Shown: positions 7,196 through 16,158 of the stretch, piece by piece
Layout: each line of letters starts with the position of its first letter
Position numbering within the stretch: the first letter of the stretch is position 1
Assembly (NCBI RefSeq): GCF_004345005.1
Contig: NZ_SMMX01000007.1
Location: 1 to 64,000 of the forward strand
Direction: 5' to 3'
Length of the DNA stretch: 64,000 nucleotides
Source of the DNA: Extibacter muris
GTDB taxonomy: Bacteria; Bacillota; Clostridia; Lachnospirales; Lachnospiraceae
The notes under the pieces: generated by a model
The model's input: only the letters and a program-made list of their open reading frames with translations
Told to the model about the DNA's origin: nothing
Database searches by the model: none
Made by a program: the position numbers and the translations under genes

Positions 7196-7469
7196 TTCTA
7201 TATTCCTTTCCTTTCATTACTCCCTACTATTAGTATTGTCATAGTCATTCTTTACCTTTTCTACAGGTTAGACTATGCTATTTTAAGATACTGTGGATTG
7301 GTTCATTCCTCCTACCACTTGATGGTTCATACGAGGCTCCAACCACAGTCTCCTTGTTCATTTGTTAATCAGTTAGTTACCGCATGACGGTTTATCAGGA
7401 AGTAGGTTACAATCACAAGGAGTCCTGTGGATCTTAAAACAGTATCAATACATTCTTAGGAGGTCCTAT
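7196..7469 (+). other. Non-coding left flank of the IS110-like element
   Basis: No gene is visible. IS110-group elements carry a structured non-coding RNA (bridge RNA) in the segment upstream of the transposase, and this stretch is about the right size and place. It contains several short inverted pieces (for example TACCACTTGATGG and ACCGCATGACGG) and AGGAGG directly before the transposase ATG. The element ends could not be fixed. Confidence 0.4.
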
Positions 7470-8557
7470 ATGATTTTTGTAGGAATTGATGTTGCTAAAA
7501 ATAAGCATGATTGCTTTATCACAAACACTGATGGAGAAATTTTATTTAATTCTTTCACCATCACCAACAATCTCGATGGGTTTAATGACCTATATCTCTT
7601 AGATAAAGGTTTCCCGACCTACGTTATCAATCCGTTACATACCAATCTGTACAGAAAAAGTCTAAGCCTTAGACAGACCAAAACGGATAAAGTAGATGTC
7701 CGCACAATTGCTTCTATGTTGATGTCTGATGTGAACTTAAAGTCCTACTCAGATACATCTTACCACAACGAAGAATTAAAATCACTGACTCGTTATCGTT
7801 TTGATAAAGTAAAGGAACGTTCTGCCCTCAAGGTATCTATATCTCGACTTGTTTGCATCCTTTACCAGAACTTGAAAAACTTGTTCCAACTCTCCATATG
7901 ACATCCGTCTATTCTTTGCTTTATGAATTTCCAGGTGCTTCTTATGTTGCATCTGCTCATCTTACTCGGCTGACAAACCTACTTTCCAAAGCCTCTAAAG
8001 GCCATTACAGCAAAGATACGGCTGTCCTTTTCCGCCAAACTGCCAGAGACTCTATAGGTTCTGTTATGCCTGCGAAATCTTTGGAATTAAAACATACCAT
8101 CAACCTTATTCAGGAATTAACTTCTGAAATTGATGAAATCGAGGCAGCTATCAAGCAGATCATGGATGAAGAGATCAAATCCCCTATTCTCACCATTCCC
8201 GGCATTAGTTACCGGATGGGAGCAATGGTCATTGCCGAAATCGGCGACTTCAATCGTTTTGATTCAGCCGATAAGATACTGGCCTATGCTGGGATGTCTC
8301 CATCCACATACCAATCCGGTCAACTGGATAACTGTCATTCCCGTATGGAGAAACGTGGTTCCAGATATCTCCGCTATGCCCTTTACAATGCGACAAAATA
8401 TGTCTGCCATTGGGATAAATCTTTCGGTGCATATCTAGAGAAAAAGCGTTCCGAAGGAAAACATTACAATGTAGCTTTATCTCATGCTGCCAAAAAACTT
8501 GTTAGAACTATCTTTGCAATGGAAAGGTCAGGACACCCATACATAGCATCCGTTTAA
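7470..8557 (+). pseudogene. IS110 family transposase, internally deleted and frameshifted
   Basis: The N-terminus MIFVGIDVAKNKHDCFITN is the DEDD-type RuvC-like domain of IS110 transposases, and the C-terminus has the Tnp_20 domain (ILTIPGISYRMGAMVIAEIG, then ADKILAYAGMSPSTYQSGQL with the serine region). Two lesions are visible. After DGFNDLY the frame passes directly to LLDKGFPTYVINP, so about 30 residues that normally carry the GLEATGHY active-site motif are missing. Near 7855 a single-base loss shifts the frame between RLVCIL and PELEKLVP. The element cannot transpose by itself. Confidence 0.88.
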
Positions 8558-8582
8558 CTCTTTCTATAATCATTTCCTTTTT

Positions 8583-8608
8583 AGAGCATCTACAAAGATG
8601 CTCTTATT
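8583..8608 (+). terminator. Hairpin after the IS110 transposase
   Basis: AGAGCATC and GATGCTCT form an eight-base-pair stem with a six-base loop, followed by TATTG. The T-run is short. It lies in the right flank of the element. Confidence 0.5.
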
Positions 8609-8876
8609 GTCATGCAGTTTTCAAGGTACTGATTGCAATGAAAAGTCATTGCCACTTATTCAAAAATTCTTTTTTTACTTGACTTTCTTTAATAGTTAGT
8701 CTCATTTAACGAAGTATCTACCACCAAATATAGTACAGACTTTGTGCTTTTACAATACTTTTGCCTCCTTTTTCACATCCCCTTTATATGTTATACTTAT
8801 TATGGCGTCCGTAAAAGCTGCATGTATTATTCAGGCCGGCGCCTTGTACTTAATTTAAAGAAAGCAGGTATTATTT
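8609..8876 (+). other. Non-coding gap before the GH13 gene
   Basis: This A/T-rich stretch contains the undefined right end of the IS110 element and the upstream region of the glycosidase gene. I see no open gene and no confident promoter. Confidence 0.4.
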
Positions 8877-10190
8877 ATGTGGGCTTACAACAGTGTGTTC
8901 TATCAGATCTACCCTATCGGCTTCTGCGGGGCTCCGGTATATAACGACGGAATCTGCGTGCCGCGTATCCTTAAGCTGAAAGAATGGGCCGATTATCTCG
9001 AGAATCTCGGAGTGGACTCGATTATATTGAATCCGATATTCGAGTCTGACAACCACGGATATGATACGAGAGATTATACTAAGATCGACTGCCGTCTCGG
9101 CACGAATGACGATTTCAAAGAAGTGTGCGGCTCGCTCCATGCACACGGGATAAAAGTTATATTGGACGGGGTATTCAACCATGTGGGACGCGGGTTCTGG
9201 GCATTCAAAGATGTCCAGGAAAAGAAGTGGGAGTCACCTTATAAGGACTGGTTCCATATCAGCTTTGACGGAAACAGCGGCTACGATGACGGATTCTGGT
9301 ACGAGGGATGGGAAGGCCATTTTGAACTCGTCAAGCTGAATCTTCAGAATCCGGCTGTCACGGACTATCTGCTTGGCTGCATACGTGGATGGATTGATGA
9401 ATTCGGCATCGACGGGCTGCGTCTGGACGTGGCGTACAGCCTGGATCACAATTTTATGAGAAGGCTGCGGACATATACCAGTGAGATCAAACCTGGATTT
9501 ACCCTTATCGGGGAAGTATTGTTCGGGGATTACAATCTCATAGTCAATGATGAGATGCTTCACAGCTGTACGAATTATGAATGTTACAAAGGAATATTTT
9601 CCAGCTTCAATTCCATGAACATGTTTGAGATAGCACATTCCCTGCACAGGCAGTACGGCTCTGACCAATGGTGCTTATACAGAGGAAAGCATCTCATCAC
9701 TTTTGTAGACAATCACGATGTGGCGAGGATTGCAAGCATCCTCACGAATAAGAACCATATTCCGCTGGCATACGGCCTGCTTCTTGGCATGCCGGGGATT
9801 CCATGCATCTATTATGGAAGCGAATGGGGGGAGCCGGGCGAAAAGCAGCCCGATAATGACTATGCCCTGCGGCCATGCTTTGAACAGCCAAAGCCGAACG
9901 AGCTGACAGATTACGTCAAAAGACTGATCCGTATCCGCCAGAAGAGCGAAGCACTGTGCAATGGAGATTATAAAAATATTGTTATCCAGAACCATCAGCT
10001 CGTCTTTGAGCGCTGCGTTGGATCCGAACGGATGATAGTTGCCATAAATGCGGCAGACCAGCCATATATGGCTGCCCACGGCAGTTTTGAAGGCGATGCC
10101 GCGGAATTGCTGTCCGGTCAAGAGGTAAAGTTAGAAGGACAGATAAGTCTGGCGCCCTACAGCGTACAATATATTGAAATGGGGACGTAA
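8877..10190 (+). CDS. GH13 alpha-amylase family glycosidase
   Basis: 437 residues without a signal peptide, so cytoplasmic. The GH13 signature regions are present: DGVFNH (97-102), GLRLDVAY with nucleophile Asp184, LIGEVLFGDY with acid/base Glu213, and FVDNHD with Asp281. The length and lack of extra N-terminal domains fit small maltodextrin-degrading enzymes (neopullulanase or cyclomaltodextrinase-like), but the exact substrate is not determinable. It stands alone, without sugar transporter or regulator genes beside it. The last codons and stop lie within a palindromic repeat (GGGACGTAAC), so the C-terminus Met-Gly-Thr is encoded by that repeat. Confidence 0.9.
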   Translation: MWAYNSVFYQIYPIGFCGAPVYNDGICVPRILKLKEWADYLENLGVDSIILNPIFESDNHGYDTRDYTKIDCRLGTNDDFKEVCGSLHAHGIKVILDGVFNHVGRGFWAFKDVQEKKWESPYKDWFHISFDGNSGYDDGFWYEGWEGHFELVKLNLQNPAVTDYLLGCIRGWIDEFGIDGLRLDVAYSLDHNFMRRLRTYTSEIKPGFTLIGEVLFGDYNLIVNDEMLHSCTNYECYKGIFSSFNSMNMFEIAHSLHRQYGSDQWCLYRGKHLITFVDNHDVARIASILTNKNHIPLAYGLLLGMPGIPCIYYGSEWGEPGEKQPDNDYALRPCFEQPKPNELTDYVKRLIRIRQKSEALCNGDYKNIVIQNHQLVFERCVGSERMIVAINAADQPYMAAHGSFEGDAAELLSGQEVKLEGQISLAPYSVQYIEMGT

Positions 10191-10214
10191 CCTTTTTAAG
10201 TTTTGTTACGTCCC
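10182..10214 (+). repeat. GGGACGTAAC palindromic repeat, copy 1 (GH13 3' end)
   Basis: GGGACGTAACC with a T-rich loop and GTTACGTCCC forms a hairpin, followed by AAATTGGA. The same element occurs at 22815-22853 after nagB. It contains the GH13 stop codon and probably acts as its terminator. Confidence 0.75.
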
Positions 10215-10257
10215 AAATTGGACTTTGTGGTGTACCTAAATGAGAAATGCCCTGTAC

Positions 10258-11406
10258 CTATTTTGTCGGTATGGTGAATTCTTCACCATACTGGCAGTAG
10301 GCCACTGCTTCTTTTCCTTCGTCTTTTTGCGGGGAGTAGACGGACAATACCATGTTTTGTGCTCCTTCTGCCCTCACTTCATTGACCTGATACAATTTGA
10401 ATCTTCCGAATCAATCTTCAGATGCTCCGTAGTCTCTGAACCATACGATTTCTCCGCGGTCATTTTTGCCGCGTAGTTCCAGTGTGAGTCCTTTTGTATC
10501 TCCTTTATAGTAGAGATACGTTCCCATTTCGTTATGCTTGTATTCTGTAAGAGTTATCTTCTTACCATCCGGCAGGCTTACTTCCTGATTCAGGGTAACG
10601 CTCGTCGTATCTGCCATGAGCTCGTGCCAGTCCGCCTTGAATTCATAAGTCCATTTTCCATCGGTGATTCCTGCCGCGTCCTGAAGCTCTATCTTTGTGG
10701 CAGTTTCCTTGCTCATGTCAAGCTTACCGCTCTCCAGTTCACACTCATAGACCACTCTGACTTTGCCGTCTTCCTCCTCAACCGGATGAATCAGCTCCAT
10801 GCCGCTGACCTTTTCATCATTCAGATAAATCTCTGCCACAAGTATCGGAAGCTTTATTTTCTCCAGGTCTTCATTATCCATTGAACTCTTTAGCTCTTTA
10901 CGCATATCATCAAAGGTACTATTTTTATTTACATAGACGGCATACCCGTTATTTGTGTTGTATTTTATGCTTTCCAGCTCTTTTTCCGCCTGTTTTGCCA
11001 TTTTATCCGGATATTTCTGGGTCAGAGTTATCATAAGCTGACGGTCATCTAAAATTACTGATTCCAGCTTCACTTCTATACCGTCGCTTTCCGTCTCTGT
11101 ATTGACCACAGTCTCATACGGGGACACGTCTTTTTCTCAGTTGCCGGAGGAAAGCCATCTGCTGATACTCTCAGATGCGGACTTCATGGCAGCATTCACC
11201 TGCCCTCTGAACGGGCCTGCTGCCAGCGCCGTCAGGCATAGGACCGCACAAGCCGCGCAGGCCGCATATATCCGTCTTTTTGAACCGTGTATCTGCCTGC
11301 GTATCCTCTTCTGCCATCTTTTTGACTCCAATTGTGAAAATGTTTCAGACGTATATGGAGCTGCATCAGTCTTGATATCATTCAGATAATCGTATATATT
11401 TTTCAT
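10258..11406 (-). pseudogene. DUF4179 membrane protein with two in-frame TGA codons
   Basis: Read in one frame, the gene encodes 382 codons including two TGA stops, at 11137-11139 and 10411-10413, and no frameshift. The first part (89 residues) has a cytoplasmic N-terminus and one membrane segment (IYAACAACAVLCLTALAAG). The middle part (about 240 residues) is an extracytoplasmic DUF4179/DUF5643-like region beginning SPYETVVNTETESDG, and the last 50 residues end FTIPTK. Such proteins are encoded behind sigma factors and are thought to control them across the membrane. The start overlaps the end of the sigma gene. Both stops could come from CGA to TGA changes. It could be a decaying gene, separate fragments or a readthrough product. 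Confidence 0.75.
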
Positions 11407-11409
11407 CTC

Positions 11410-11958
11410 CTACACCTCCCTGCTTTCATACATGGAACGTATACGTTTCTTTCCCCTGGACAGACGGTTATAGATGACCTCTTTTTTAAGCCCGGTCTCC
11501 GTGCTTACTTCATCCAGATCCTTCTATTCCATATAAAGCTTGAGGAAAATCCCCCTGTCCGTCTCGCTCAGGCAATCTAGCATCTGCTCCAGCTCCTCGG
11601 ATATCTCCTGCTCGGCAATACGTTCCAGCTCCTCGTCCACCTTTGGAATATCCATTTCATCGATATTTTCAAAAGTAAGCTCCCGGTAGTATTTTCTAAG
11701 GAAATCCAATGCCTTATATCTTGCAATCCCGGCGCACCAGTTTTTGAAACTGCTTTTTTCCATGTCAAAGCTCCCGATATTCTTCCAGATCCCTAGGAAT
11801 ACATCGTTGAGGCACTCCTCCTGATAGTCTTTCAAAAGCCTGAGACGCGTACATACTATAGCATTCAGCATGCCACCATATTCACTTATCACATACATGA
11901 GCGCCTTCTCATCGTGCTTTTTCAGCTGCTCGACAAAATTGCTTTCCGTTATCTTCAT
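11410..11958 (-). pseudogene. Sigma-70 family sigma factor with in-frame TAG
   Basis: The open part (144 residues) covers regions sigma2 and the start of sigma4. It holds the LLKDYQEECLNDVFLGIWKN and FKNWCAGIARYKALDFLRKY segments typical of extracytoplasmic function-type sigma factors. A TAG at 11524-11526 falls just after FLKLYME. In the same frame the sequence continues with KDLDEVSTETGLKKEVIYNR, the missing helix-turn-helix of sigma4, to a normal stop at 11410. The full length would be 182 residues, normal for the family. GAGG lies eight bases before the ATG. A CAG to TAG change would explain the stop. Without sigma4 the product should not recognise -35 elements. Confidence 0.78.
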
Positions 11959-12030
11959 AGCTTTTACCTCGCGCAGGTGTATCGCCCCTACACTTATTAC
12001 TTCGCCGAAAAGCGGGAAAATCTATCCAAA

Positions 12031-12075
12031 AAAGGATGTTGATTGGAATATTACACTCAAATCAACATCCTTTTC
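12031..12075 (-). terminator. Terminator after the flavin reductase-like gene
   Basis: AAGGATGTTGATT and AATCAACATCCTT form a long stem just past the stop of the flavin reductase-like gene, with T-rich sequence on the minus-strand side. Confidence 0.7.
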
Positions 12076-12077
12076 CC

Positions 12078-12584
12078 TTATTTTATTAAGACTTTTGTAA
12101 TTTCTGCAATGTACATCGTATGATAGTCCGCCTCAGGGTACCACTTTGTATCACATTCCGTCTCTATGAAGCATTCGGGATACATTTCCTGTGCATACAG
12201 CTTTTTACATACGAATATCATCTCCGCCTCTTCCACCGCCGCAGAGTCCTCTACATAGTATGGATGAAGGCCTGCTTCTTTCCACTTATCCTCCACGTCG
12301 CGTCCGGACACGGCGCCACATACGTTCAATGCCTTCCGCTGTCCGTCCGGCAGGAAGGATATGGTAAATGTATCATTCATATCCACGAATTCCTTCGTAT
12401 ATCTCTGGGGTCGTATATACGCAGTCACTACCGGCTTTCCCCACATGATTCCGACGCCTCCCCAGCTTGCGGTCATCGTGTTGGATTTCCGTTCATCCCC
12501 CGCAGTGATGAGCATCCACTGCTTTGATATCTTCTCAAAAGGGTTGAAGCTCAGTTCTTCGATTGCTATTTCTTTAAAAGCCAT
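12078..12584 (-). CDS. Flavin reductase family protein
   Basis: 168 residues, of the FMN-binding split-barrel flavin reductase family. ITAGDERKSNTMTASWGGVG is the flavin-binding turn, and PVVTAYIRPQRYTKEFVDMN and TFTISFLP follow in the normal order. AGGAGG lies eight bases before ATG 12584. It probably reduces FMN or binds it to act on an unknown small molecule in the cytoplasm. It follows tyrS on the same strand after a 38-bp gap and may be cotranscribed with it. Confidence 0.88.
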   Translation of the reverse strand: MAFKEIAIEELSFNPFEKISKQWMLITAGDERKSNTMTASWGGVGIMWGKPVVTAYIRPQRYTKEFVDMNDTFTISFLPDGQRKALNVCGAVSGRDVEDKWKEAGLHPYYVEDSAAVEEAEMIFVCKKLYAQEMYPECFIETECDTKWYPEADYHTMYIAEITKVLIK

Positions 12585-12622
12585 CACACATTCCTCCTTC
12601 TAGCGGCCATCTGCCGTTAATA

Positions 12623-13846
12623 CTATTTTAACACAACTTTGCGGAAATGTTTCTTGCCTTTTTTTAATATCATTCCTTCTCCTGCAAATGCATCCGAAGC
12701 AAATACCTCCTGGATATCTGTGACCTTTTTCCCGTCCACAGAGATGCCTCCCTGCTGTACCGCACGTCTCGCCTCCGACTTGGACGGCACGAGGCCGCTC
12801 TTTAGCAGAAGCGTGAGGATATCGATGCATCCGTCATCAAGATTATCGGCTGTTATCTCTGCGGTAGGCATCTGTGCGGCAGCCCCCTGGCTGAACAGCG
12901 CTTTTGCAGACTCCTGTGCTTTTTCCGCTTCTTCTTCCCCGTGTACGAGCTTTGTCAGTTCGTAGGCAAGAATCTCTTTGGCGGTGTTCAGCTGTGCGCC
13001 TTCCCAGGAATCCATCTTCTCAATCTCTTCCAGCGGCAGGAATGTCAGCATACGGATACATTTGAGCACATCCGTGTCTCCTACATTTCTCCAGTATTGA
13101 TAGAAGTCATACGGAGAAGTCTTCTCCGGGTCAAGCCAGACCGCTCCGTTCTGCGTCTTGCCCATCTTCTTTCCTTCTGAATTCAGAAGCAGCGTAATGG
13201 TCATGGCACATGCATTCTTTCCAAGTTTCCGGCGGATAAGCTCCGTACCGCCTAGCATGTTCGCCCATTGGTCATCCCCTCCAAACTGCATGTTGCATCC
13301 GTAATTCTGGTACAGCATGTAGAAGTCAAAGCTCTGCATGATCATATAGTTGAACTCAAGGAACGTAAGCCCTTTCTCCATCCTCTGCTTGTAGCACTCT
13401 GCAGCCAGCATCCGGTTGACCGAAAAATGCGGGCCAATCTCGCGGAGCATATCGATATAGTTCAGATCCAGCAGCCAGTCCGCGTTGTTCACCATGAGTG
13501 CCTTGCCTTCTGAAAAATCAATGAACTTGCTCATCTGTCTTTTGAAACAGTCACAGTTGTGCTGAATCATCTCCGGTGTCATCATGGAACGCATGTCCGT
13601 CCTGCCGGAAGGGTCACCGATATAGCCTGTCCCGCCGCCGATAAGGGCAATCGGCTTATTGCCCGCATCCTGCAGACGCTTCATCAGGCAGAGCGCCATA
13701 AAGTGTCCCACATGAAGACTGTCCGCCGTCGGGTCGAACCCGATATAAAACGTCGCCTTCCCATTGTTGATCAGCTCCCTGATCTCATCTTCATCCGTAA
13801 CCTGGGCAATCAGGCCTCTCGCCTGCAACTCTTCATAAATTCCCAT
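12623..13846 (-). CDS. tyrS: Tyrosyl-tRNA synthetase
   Basis: 407 residues, normal for bacterial TyrRS. The HIGH-type motif reads HVGH within [18 protein letters not shown] near residue 45, and the KMSKS-type motif reads [13 protein letters not shown] near residue 230. The tyrosine pocket has [14 protein letters not shown]-terminal S4 RNA-binding domain ([20 protein letters not shown]) is present. It is controlled by an upstream T-box with a UAC specifier. A 33-bp perfect palindrome lies between the T-box terminator and the start codon. Confidence 0.98.
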   Translation of the reverse strand: MGIYEELQARGLIAQVTDEDEIRELINNGKATFYIGFDPTADSLHVGHFMALCLMKRLQDAGNKPIALIGGGTGYIGDPSGRTDMRSMMTPEMIQHNCDCFKRQMSKFIDFSEGKALMVNNADWLLDLNYIDMLREIGPHFSVNRMLAAECYKQRMEKGLTFLEFNYMIMQSFDFYMLYQNYGCNMQFGGDDQWANMLGGTELIRRKLGKNACAMTITLLLNSEGKKMGKTQNGAVWLDPEKTSPYDFYQYWRNVGDTDVLKCIRMLTFLPLEEIEKMDSWEGAQLNTAKEILAYELTKLVHGEEEAEKAQESAKALFSQGAAAQMPTAEITADNLDDGCIDILTLLLKSGLVPSKSEARRAVQQGGISVDGKKVTDIQEVFASDAFAGEGMILKKGKKHFRKVVLK

Positions 13847-13893
13847 AGCTTATCTCTCCTTTAAAATTATAATAATTGTCAGATAATATCGTG

Positions 13894-13926
13894 AATTAGC
13901 AAAGGGGTCTGACCCCTTTGCTAATT
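13894..13926. repeat. 33-bp perfect palindrome in the tyrS leader
   Basis: AATTAGCAAAGGGGTC, a central T and the exact complement make 16-bp arms. The core GGGGTCTGACCCC recurs at 30466-30485 and in variant form at 45348-45360. It would fold as a stable hairpin in the tyrS mRNA close to the ribosome binding site. Confidence 0.8.
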
Positions 13927-13931
13927 CCGAC

Positions 13932-13963
13932 AAAAAAACCTCGTCCCAATAGAAAGGACGAGG
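13932..13963 (-). terminator. T-box regulated terminator
   Basis: CCTCGTCC and GGACGAGG are separated by nine bases and followed on the minus strand by seven T residues. This is the attenuator of the tyrS T-box. Confidence 0.9.
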
Positions 13964-14228
13964 TCTGATTCCCGTGATACCACCTTACTTCACCTGCAGC
14001 TTACGCTGCCGGTCTCTGAAAGCTGCTAATGTACAGCTTATGCACGTTAACGCATGCCCCGCGGCACAGCCTACTTTCCTTCCAATACTCAGGTTTCGGT
14101 GTGCGGCTCCAAGATGTATTCACCGTCTGCTCCTTCATGCGCCTCTCATCTGCCGGCTGCTTTCTGTATGGGTGTGCGGACCGCTACTTCTTCTTTTCAA
14201 AGCCTTTGTTCATTATCTTGTCTTGCTT
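13932..14228 (-). promoter_or_regulatory. Tyrosine T-box riboswitch of tyrS
   Basis: The minus strand contains the specifier loop GTGAATACATCTTGG with TAC (tyrosine) at 14116-14118, the conserved T-box segment AAGGTGGTATCACGGGAA next to 13980, and a terminator CCTCGTCC/GGACGAGG (13939-13963) with seven T residues. Uncharged tRNA-Tyr should bind and switch to the antiterminator, raising tyrS expression when tyrosine is scarce. Confidence 0.92.
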
Positions 14229-14235
14229 GTCTGAA

Positions 14236-14264
14236 ATGGTAACGTATTTCTGTTTTTTTGTCAA
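14236..14264 (-). promoter_or_regulatory. tyrS promoter
   Basis: The -35 box TTGACA (14259-14264) and a -10 box TACCAT (14236-14241) are 17 bases apart on the minus strand, just upstream of the T-box and just past the stop of the DUF5714 gene. Confidence 0.6.
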
Positions 14265-14283
14265 GAATTAATTTCAATATGTG

Positions 14284-14994
14284 CTATTTCCGTGCAGAGG
14301 GATGGTACGGGCAGTTCTGTTTCAGGCACTGCTTATTTTCCACGAAAAATCCACATTCAATCTTTTCCGGCAGTTCCATCACTATGGCAAAGGTCTCCTT
14401 TACTTCCGCAGCTGCCTCTTTTACGGCGGTAAAGCAGTCCCGTTTGCAGCAGCGCGGCCCGCCAAGCGCGGCGATTGCCCCCAGCGCCCTGGCTGTCATC
14501 CGGTTGGACAGCTGCCAGGATCTGCCCGTCAGAGGTGTCGCCTTTGTGACGATGCTCATGAAGATTCCGGTGCTGACGGCCGCTCCGCAGCAGCCCCACA
14601 TGCCGCACGCCCCGCCGGGCACCTCGCTTCCCCTGGCCCGCATCTCCGCAAGGGCTTCTGAGAGGCCGATATCCCCGCCACAGTTGTGGTAAGCCGCCAG
14701 AAGCGCCGCGCCTGCCATCACATGGTGTTCCGGCCCGTGCATGTATATGAACGGATCCTCCATCATCTCCTGCATGATGGCAATCGGATTACGTGAAGCT
14801 GTCCGTCTGCATGTATCCAGTATCACTTCAATTCCTCTTTCGGCATGGCAGCGGTCGCAGACATAGTGTCCGTCTGTGCAGGCGGCACGGCTATCAAAAC
14901 TCTGCCCGCACAGGGCGCATTCCAGCTTTATCGCCTTGTCATAGTATTCAAGATTTCTGCCGCATACAAGGCAGGCGCCTTCTCTTCTGTACAT
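14284..14994 (-). CDS. DUF5714 domain protein, cysteine-rich
   Basis: 236 residues with an N-terminal pair of CxxC knuckles (CLVCGR, then CALCGQ) and a third (CDRCHAERG), which suggests zinc or iron-sulfur binding. A helical core with GPEHHVMAGAALLAAYHNCG and GACGMWGCCGAA follows. The C-terminus is cysteine-rich (CGFFVENKQCLKQNCPYHP). I place it in DUF5714, a family without known function often found in anaerobes. It starts five bases after nagA and is the last gene of the sialic acid operon, but a link to amino-sugar metabolism is not obvious. Confidence 0.65.
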   Translation of the reverse strand: MYRREGACLVCGRNLEYYDKAIKLECALCGQSFDSRAACTDGHYVCDRCHAERGIEVILDTCRRTASRNPIAIMQEMMEDPFIYMHGPEHHVMAGAALLAAYHNCGGDIGLSEALAEMRARGSEVPGGACGMWGCCGAAVSTGIFMSIVTKATPLTGRSWQLSNRMTARALGAIAALGGPRCCKRDCFTAVKEAAAEVKETFAIVMELPEKIECGFFVENKQCLKQNCPYHPSARK

Positions 14995-14999
14995 TTCTC

Positions 15000-16124
15000 C
15001 TATATCCTTTTCCCGTCTTTGATGACAGCTTTCAGGTTCAGTTCCTTGTCAAGCAGCACCACATCCCCCTTTTTGCCAGGCGTGAGGGAGCCGTACTTGT
15101 CGTACTCTCCAAGGCTTTTTGCCGGATTCATCGTGGCACACGCAACAGCGGTCTCGAGGGGGATCCCCATCTCTTTTACCACCGTGCGCAGGCAGTCCAT
15201 AAGATTCGTAGCAGATCCCGCAAGGGCACCGTCTGACACCAGTGTCGCCCGGTTTCCTGTCACATGGACCGCAAGGCCGCCGAGCGTGTATTCCCCGTCC
15301 GGCATGCCCGTTGCACGCATGCTGTCACTGATTAAGATAATCCGGTCGGCGCCGAGCATCTTGAACGTGGCACGCACGACAGACGGATGGATGTGCACGC
15401 CGTCACAAATCAGCTCCGCCATGACATGCCCGCTGTCTGACACGGCACCGATGACGCCCGGGGCCCGATGTGTGAATGGCGGCATCGCATTGTACAGGTG
15501 TACCGCATGGCAGGCGCCTTTGTCATAGGCTGCCTTGGCATCGTCATACCCCGCATTCGTATGCGCCAGGGATACGTTCACTTCATCCTTCACCTGCCCT
15601 ACAAATTCCAGCGCCCCTTCTTCCTCCGGCGCCACGCCGATGTACTTGATAAGCCCCTGCGCAGCAGCCTGGAAGCGGTGGAAGATATCCTTGCTGCAAG
15701 GGATGATATATGTGGCGTCCTGGGCCCCCTTTTTCGCCTTGCTGATAAACGGCCCTTCCATATTTACGCCGATGAGGTCGGCGCCGTCTCCGGCCTCCTT
15801 TTTGTATGCGGCGGCAGTAGAAAGGATATTCTCAAGCGTCTCCACCTGAAGTGTCATCGTAGCCGGCGAGATGGCCGTCACGCCAATAGATGCTTCATAC
15901 TTTGCAATCTCATGAATCGCTTCCTTCGTGCCATCGCAGAAATCATAGCCTTTGCACCCGTGGAAATGAATATCGATCAGACCCGGGATGGCATAGCAGC
16001 CTTCTCCGTCTATGACTTCTCCTGCGTCCTCTTTCCCTTCAGATATGAGGCCGTCCCTGATAACAATCTCGCCATCTTCAAATGTCTTCTCTTCTGTAAA
16101 TACCTTTACATTCTTAATTACCAT
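15000..16124 (-). CDS. nagA: N-acetylglucosamine-6-phosphate deacetylase
   Basis: 374 residues of the amidohydrolase superfamily. IPGLIDIHFHGCKGYDF carries the metal-binding HxH (His53, His55). Further landmarks are NMEGPF, SLAHTNAGYDDA, AVHLYNAMPPFTHRAPG and ILISDSMRATG with the catalytic aspartate. It removes acetate from GlcNAc-6-P, the product of NanE, giving GlcN-6-P for NagB. It is the seventh gene of the nan operon, 34 bases after the RpiR gene. Confidence 0.96.
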   Translation of the reverse strand: MVIKNVKVFTEEKTFEDGEIVIRDGLISEGKEDAGEVIDGEGCYAIPGLIDIHFHGCKGYDFCDGTKEAIHEIAKYEASIGVTAISPATMTLQVETLENILSTAAAYKKEAGDGADLIGVNMEGPFISKAKKGAQDATYIIPCSKDIFHRFQAAAQGLIKYIGVAPEEEGALEFVGQVKDEVNVSLAHTNAGYDDAKAAYDKGACHAVHLYNAMPPFTHRAPGVIGAVSDSGHVMAELICDGVHIHPSVVRATFKMLGADRIILISDSMRATGMPDGEYTLGGLAVHVTGNRATLVSDGALAGSATNLMDCLRTVVKEMGIPLETAVACATMNPAKSLGEYDKYGSLTPGKKGDVVLLDKELNLKAVIKDGKRI

Positions 16125-16158
16125 ACCTTATCTCCTCTCAATGGAATGTATATGCCAT

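Noticed and set aside
13974-14271. Small plus-strand frames upstream of tyrS
   Set aside because: The segment is the tyrosine T-box on the other strand.
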